Positions 59,994-64,000 of a stretch of DNA of 64,000 nucleotides are shown here, in pieces. Made by a program: the position numbers and the translations under genes. The notes beneath the pieces were generated by a model, which was given only the letters and a program-made list of their open reading frames with translations, did no database searches and was not told the DNA's origin. Source of the DNA: an uncultured Bacteroides sp. (GTDB taxonomy: Bacteria; Bacteroidota; Bacteroidia; Bacteroidales; Bacteroidaceae); the NCBI GenBank assembly GCA_900551445.1, contig URWA01000002.1:79947-143946 (forward strand). The letters run 5' to 3'. The stretch's first letter is position 1; the number at the start of each line of letters is the position of its first letter.

Positions 59994-61739
59994 ATGGAAA
60001 ACAATGAATTGATTCAACAGTGTACAGAGAAAGCTCAGACATGGCTGACGGCTGCCTACGATGCCGAAACACAGGCTGAAGTGAAACGCATGCTTGAAAA
60101 TCCCGACAAGTCGGAATTGATTGATGCCTTCTACAAAGACCTTGAATTCGGTACAGGTGGTTTGCGCGGTATCATGGGAGCCGGTTCCAACAGAATGAAT
60201 ATCTACACGGTAGGTGCCGCTACACAGGGCTTGGCCAACTACCTGAACAAATGCTTTGCCGGAAAGAAAGACATCTCGGTAGTGGTAGGTCACGACTGCC
60301 GCAACAACAGCCGCAAGTTTGCGGAAATTTCTGCCGACATCTTCACGGCCAACGGCATCAAGGTTTATCTGTTCGATGACATGCGTCCTACACCGGAAAT
60401 GTCATTTGCCATCCGTCACCTGGGTTGCCAGAGCGGTATCAACATCACGGCTTCACACAACCCGAAAGAATACAACGGTTACAAGGCTTACTGGGACGAC
60501 GGTGCACAGGTACTGGCTCCACACGACAAGGGCATCATCGACGAAGTGAACAAGATTTCCAGCGTGAGCGAAATCAAGTTCCAGGGCAACAAGGAACTGA
60601 TTCAGATTATCGGTAAGGAAATCGATGACGAATACCTGCGTCAGGTTCACACCTTGTCTATCGATCCGGAAGTAATCAAGCGTCAGAAAGACCTGAAGAT
60701 TGTCTACACGCCGATTCACGGTACCGGTATGAAACTGATTCCGCAGTCACTCAAATTGTGGGGCTTTGAAAACGTACATTGCGTGGCCGAACAGATGGTG
60801 AAGAGCGGCGACTTCCCTACAGTGGTATCTCCGAACCCGGAAAATGCAGAAGCACTGACATTGGCCATCAAGCTGGCCAAGGAAATCGATGCCGATATCG
60901 TGATGGCTTCCGACCCCGATGCCGACCGTGTGGGTATGGCTTGCAAGGACAGCAAGGGCGAATGGGTATTGATCAACGGTAACCAGACCTGCTTGATTTT
61001 CCTGTACTACATCATCAAGAACCGTATCGCCATGGGCAAGATGAAAGGCAACGAGTTCATCGTGAAGACCATCGTAACCACAGAACTAATCAAGAAAGTG
61101 GCCGACAAGAACCACATCAAGATGCTCGACTGCTACACTGGTTTCAAATGGATTGCCCGTGAAATCCGTCTGCGTGAAGGCAAGGAACAATACATCGGTG
61201 GCGGTGAAGAAAGCTACGGATTCCTGGCTGAAGACTTCGTACGTGATAAAGATGCCGTTTCTGCCTGCTCACTGCTGGCTGAAATCTGCGCATGGGCCAA
61301 AGACCAGGGCAAGACCTTGTATGACATACTGATGGAAATCTACGTAGAATACGGCTTCTCACTGGAAGTGACTGTCAACGTAGTGAAACCGGGTAAGACG
61401 GGTGCCGATGAAATCAAGGCCATGATGGACAACTTCCGTGCATGTCCGCCGAAAGAACTGGGTGGTTCGGAAGTGGTTCTGGTAAAAGACTACAAGACCT
61501 TGAAGGCTACCGACAACACCGGAAAAGCCACAGACTTGGATATGCCGGAACCTTCCAACGTGCTTCAGTTCTTTACAGCCGACGGTACAAAAGTTTCTGT
61601 ACGTCCTTCCGGCACAGAACCTAAGATTAAGTTCTACATGGAAATCAAGGGCGAAATGCATTGTCCGAAGTGCTATGCAGGTGCATTGGCCGACGCCAAA
61701 GAAAAAGTAGATGCAGTAAAGAAATCTTTGGGCATTTAA
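59994..61739 (+). CDS. Phosphoglucomutase/phosphomannomutase family protein
   Basis: Interconverts hexose-1- and -6-phosphates; supplies glucose-1-phosphate for glycogen and envelope sugars. Active serine in ITASHNPKEYNGYK, metal loop DPDADR, sugar loop GGGEESYGF and the phosphate-binding SVRPSGTEPKIKFY are all intact. 581 residues fits the long alpha-PGM group. Codon use is biased to AAC, AAG, ATC, unlike the AT-ending choice of gap, which suggests strong expression. A strong terminator follows. Confidence 0.94.
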   Translation: MENNELIQQCTEKAQTWLTAAYDAETQAEVKRMLENPDKSELIDAFYKDLEFGTGGLRGIMGAGSNRMNIYTVGAATQGLANYLNKCFAGKKDISVVVGHDCRNNSRKFAEISADIFTANGIKVYLFDDMRPTPEMSFAIRHLGCQSGINITASHNPKEYNGYKAYWDDGAQVLAPHDKGIIDEVNKISSVSEIKFQGNKELIQIIGKEIDDEYLRQVHTLSIDPEVIKRQKDLKIVYTPIHGTGMKLIPQSLKLWGFENVHCVAEQMVKSGDFPTVVSPNPENAEALTLAIKLAKEIDADIVMASDPDADRVGMACKDSKGEWVLINGNQTCLIFLYYIIKNRIAMGKMKGNEFIVKTIVTTELIKKVADKNHIKMLDCYTGFKWIAREIRLREGKEQYIGGGEESYGFLAEDFVRDKDAVSACSLLAEICAWAKDQGKTLYDILMEIYVEYGFSLEVTVNVVKPGKTGADEIKAMMDNFRACPPKELGGSEVVLVKDYKTLKATDNTGKATDLDMPEPSNVLQFFTADGTKVSVRPSGTEPKIKFYMEIKGEMHCPKCYAGALADAKEKVDAVKKSLGI

Positions 61740-61783
61740 GATGCGGGGCGTGTGAGTGCGCCGCCAGAGATGATTTGAAATAA

Positions 61784-61847
61784 GGAATGTCATTCCCGCG
61801 AAGGCTTTCAGGAGTCTTTCTTGCTTCGGGAATGACATTCTTTTTTT
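61784..61847 (+). terminator. Terminator of the phosphohexomutase gene
   Basis: GGAATGTCATTCCCG (61784-61798) pairs with CGGGAATGACATTC (61827-61840), then a T run. Confidence 0.9.
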
Positions 61848-62053
61848 GTCAGAATGTTTGCTGTTTTGGGAAATCCCTGTCAAAAAGTACGGATTTGACG
61901 GGTTTTGCTAACCGTGTCTGGCGGCAAAAAGCCTCTTCTGTGCAGACGCCTTTGGGACCCCGAAAAACTCATCGGCCTCACAGGGGTCTGTAGAGGGGGT
62001 AGAAGGGGAGTGAAACGGTCGTCCCGGGAGAATGAAAAATGAAAATCCGGAAA

Positions 62054-62157
62054 AATCGCTTTGACGTTCGGAGGCAAACGTAAAGGCGTTTCACTCCAAA
62101 CGTCAAAGCGTTTTTCGGTAAACGCTTAGGAGCTTTCGGGCAAACGCACTTGTGTCT
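62054..62157. repeat. Array 3 of 22-bp-period palindromic repeats (5 units, partly decayed)
   Basis: Units start at 62054, 62076, 62098, 62120 and 62142, an exact 22-bp period. Central four bases: TTTG, AAAG, CAAA, TTAG, ACTT. Units 1, 4 and 5 each carry about two changes from the consensus; units 2 and 3 are intact. Spacers are 6 bp (GGAGGC, CACTCC, TTCGGT, TCGGGC). The 3' flank contains AGGTCTT, also found after array 1. Confidence 0.92.
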
Positions 62158-62435
62158 TTTTTGCAGGTCTTAAAATGAAGATTTTTGAGGACTTTATTTT
62201 CTATTTCAAACGTGAATTTGGAATTTCCTGGCATGACTGAATGAAGGTTTATTTCGTTTATTTGTGTTCTTTTTGTTGCTGAAACAGCTTTCTTGTTTTC
62301 TTCATATCTTATTTTGTGGAACTTTCTTTTCTTCTTGAATTTATAGAGCTTCTTTTCCTGCACAGTTTGTACACGAGGATTGACCTGAGGGCTGAATTTC
62401 CTTTTCTGAAGAAGAAAAAATGAGCAAAATGACAG

Positions 62436-62463
62436 TTGCTTTCAAAAGAAAAAGTTATTTTTG
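62436..62463 (+). promoter_or_regulatory. Promoter of the AAA-ATPase gene
   Basis: -33-like TTG (62436-62438) and -7 TATTTTTG (62456-62463), 42 bases before the ATG at 62506. The surrounding 50 bases (62420-62470) recur at 63882-63933. Confidence 0.6.
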
Positions 62464-62505
62464 TATGTGTGCATCTAAAAAGTCAAATTGTAAGATTGTA
62501 TCAAG

Positions 62506-63693
62506 ATGAAGTACCCAATAGGAATCCAGAGTTTCGACCAGTTGATAGAAGACGGCTATGTTTATGTGGATAAAACAGATTTGGTTTACAGTCTGGTAAA
62601 GGAAGGCAAGATTTACTTCCTCAGCCGTCCGCGCCGTTTCGGGAAGAGTCTTCTTGTCTCTACCTTGAAGAACTATTTCTTAGGAAGGAAAGAACTGTTC
62701 AAAGGGTTGAAGATAGATGCGCTGGAGAAGGACTGGAAAGTCTACCCCGTATTTCATCTGGATTTCAACGGAACAGATTTCACGCTTCCCGGCGAATTGG
62801 AAAGAAAGCTCGGTTATTACATTTCTTCGTGGGCCGACCAGTATGCTTTTCCCGAAAAGAGCCGTAATTTGGGGCTGGGCGATTTCTTTGCCGAGGTCAT
62901 TCGTGCGGCCCATGAGCATACCGGGAGGAGGGCCGTTGTCCTGATTGATGAATATGACAAACCCATCTTGGACGTGTTGGATACAGACGCTTCCTTGGAA
63001 GAGCGGAACCGGAATACATTGAAAGCCTTTTATTCCGCTTTCAAGAGTGCCGACGAGCATCTCCAGTTTGTATTCCTGACCGGGGTGACAAAGTTCTCGC
63101 AGGTAAGTGTGTTCAGCGGTTTCAACCAGCCTTTCGATATTAGTATGCACGGCAAGTATGAGACGCTATGCGGCATATCTCAGGAAGAACTGGATGCTAC
63201 TTTCCGGGAGCCGATGGAGGCCATGTCGGAAGTGTACCGTTGTTCGTATGATGAAATGCGGGCGATGCTTAAAGCACAATATGACGGTTATCATTTCAGT
63301 AAGAAATTGTCTGATGTATATAATCCGTTCAGTCTTCTTAATGCGTTTGCTTCGATGGATATATCTGATTACTGGTTCAAGAGCGGTACGCCGACTTATC
63401 TTATCCGGCTACTGTCTCACACCGACGAGAATATGAACGAAATCACGGGCAAGTACTATTCAGCGGAAGAGTTCATCGACTACAAGGCCAACGTGGAACA
63501 GCCGTTGCCGATGATTTACCAAAGCGGCTACTTGACGATAAAGGATTTCGATCTGGAAGAAAACACCTTCCTTTTGGATTATCCGAATAAGGAGGTGAAG
63601 CGCGGCTTTCTTACGATGGTGGCTTCCAGCTATTTTTCGAATGGAGATACCTCATCTGAAACAGGTACGATAGCAGATTGGCGAACAGAGTAG
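62506..63693 (+). CDS. AAA-ATPase-like protein (PF09820 type) lacking the C-terminal nuclease domain
   Basis: 395 residues; relatives are usually about 510-580. The N-terminal ATPase is complete: RPRRFGKS (41-48) as P-loop, VVLIDEYD (about 144-151) as Walker B, and the FLTGVTKFSQVSVFSGFNQ segment. The usual C-terminal PD-(D/E)XK part (PDDEXK_9) is missing: after SSYFSNGD (about 374-381) the protein jumps to SSETGTIADW (383-392), which looks like the last residues of full-length relatives. This suggests an in-frame internal deletion rather than a stop mutation. These genes are multi-copy and variable in Bacteroides genomes. Whether the short form works is unknown. Confidence 0.82.
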   Translation: MKYPIGIQSFDQLIEDGYVYVDKTDLVYSLVKEGKIYFLSRPRRFGKSLLVSTLKNYFLGRKELFKGLKIDALEKDWKVYPVFHLDFNGTDFTLPGELERKLGYYISSWADQYAFPEKSRNLGLGDFFAEVIRAAHEHTGRRAVVLIDEYDKPILDVLDTDASLEERNRNTLKAFYSAFKSADEHLQFVFLTGVTKFSQVSVFSGFNQPFDISMHGKYETLCGISQEELDATFREPMEAMSEVYRCSYDEMRAMLKAQYDGYHFSKKLSDVYNPFSLLNAFASMDISDYWFKSGTPTYLIRLLSHTDENMNEITGKYYSAEEFIDYKANVEQPLPMIYQSGYLTIKDFDLEENTFLLDYPNKEVKRGFLTMVASSYFSNGDTSSETGTIADWRTE

Positions 63694-64000
63694 CATCATA
63701 GGATGGAAGAAATAAAAGAACTCGATTTTGAGAGATAGCTAATGTTGGTTTTCAGATTCGATTGTTGGTGTCCATAGATGCTTATAATTTACATTTTACC
63801 ATGACTAAAACTGGATTGTCATTAATAATGTAGTGTATCATACATCCTGCTTAACCGTATTGCATATCCTTAATTAAAAAATGCGCAGAGAGACAGTTGT
63901 TTTCAAGAGAAAAGACATATTTTTGTATATGTGTATAAAGTAATGTAATGAATACGACATATATAGTTAAAAGAAAGAATATTATCAGGATAGGAGTACT
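63694..64000. other. AT-rich region after the shortened ATPase gene
   Basis: No gene is supportable in these 307 bases. It holds a second copy of the ATPase promoter (63882-63933). A downstream coding region would begin beyond or at the window edge. Confidence 0.6.
63897..63925 (+). promoter_or_regulatory. Second copy of the AAA-ATPase promoter
   Basis: -33-like TTG (63897-63899) and -7 TATTTTTG (63918-63925). The block GACAGTTG-TTTCAA-AGAAAA before it matches 62431-62452 closely, about 80 percent over 50 bases by eye with one inserted base. Confidence 0.65.

Larger units (their letters stand above)
61848..62505. other. Long gene-poor region
   Basis: About 660 bases without a supportable gene. 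It holds a GC-rich part (61900-62040), repeat array 3 (62054-62157), an AT-rich part (62160-62400) and the promoter of the next gene. Small ORFs here on the minus strand overlap the array and look like chance. Confidence 0.7.

Noticed and set aside
62103..62363. 86-codon minus-strand ORF after the phosphohexomutase gene
   Set aside because: It overlaps repeat array 3 and is Lys-rich from AT-rich DNA, with no promoter or homologous look.
1..64000. tRNA, rRNA or other structured RNA genes and insertion sequences
   Set aside because: I looked through the gaps between genes and saw no cloverleaf, rRNA segment, transposase or terminal inverted repeats; a covariance-model search would be needed to be sure about small RNAs.

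Overview
The window is a 64 kb stretch of ordinary chromosome from a gut Bacteroidales, most likely the Bacteroides/Phocaeicola group. The evidence is the many perfect TAnnTTTG -7 promoter elements, the family content (DUF4270, PCMD, DUF5686, reverse rubrerythrin, C69 dipeptidase, receiver-less sigma-54 activator beside lptE), moderate GC, and the lack of strong Shine-Dalgarno sites. I found no rRNA, tRNA, CRISPR array, IS element or prophage.

Layout. 1-2.3 kb: cytochrome bd oxidase (cydA, cut by the left edge, and cydB). 2.5-5.1 kb: a secreted tandem GH43 glycosidase. 5.2-9.4 kb (minus): a tricorn-like protease behind a small envelope operon (YtxH, holin-like, 86-aa protein). 9.5-17.8 kb: SPOR lipoprotein, PCMD protein, gap, miaA, a lipid kinase, kdsA, a porin-like protein and serS. 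18-25 kb: the glycogen locus, with a debranching enzyme, a GT4 glycogen synthase-like enzyme and a GH57 protein that seems to have lost both catalytic residues; facing it are a DUF4270 lipoprotein and a half-length GT5-like protein. 25.3-28.1 kb: panC-panD and a TrpB2-type tryptophan synthase. 28.3-32 kb: TrkH/TrkA potassium uptake and mltG. 32-38.4 kb: a GH51 arabinofuranosidase, then a phosphate-starvation unit (porin, pstS, pstC, pstA, pstB) behind a PHO-box-like promoter. 38.5-44 kb: a PfkB kinase, a myo-inositol-phosphate synthase and a DUF5686 protein. 44-48.2 kb: sigma-54 activator, lptE, a TPR-like protein, secG and a DUF418 membrane protein. 48.4-49.5 kb (minus): a PerR-like regulator and its likely target, reverse rubrerythrin. 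49.7-59.8 kb: nadE, then a minus-strand run of housekeeping and envelope genes (hydrolase, aroE, menG, purC, phoH, C69 dipeptidase, M23 peptidase). 60-61.7 kb: a phosphoglucomutase/phosphomannomutase. 62.5-64 kb: an AAA-ATPase of the mobile-looking PF09820 type, shortened by an apparent in-frame loss of its nuclease domain, with a second copy of its promoter near the right edge.

The most unusual signal is not a gene. Three intergenic arrays (2340-2443, 26628-26753, 62054-62157) consist of 16-bp imperfect palindromes of the form AAACGY-N4-GCGTTT, separated by 6-bp spacers at an exact 22-bp period. The central four bases come from a small shared vocabulary. A fourth array (48247-48357) has the same 22-bp period but a different palindrome built on GTACT. 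All four lie at 3' ends of genes. I do not recognise them as a named repeat family; two helical turns per unit suggests either a cooperative DNA-binding array or a string of RNA hairpins.
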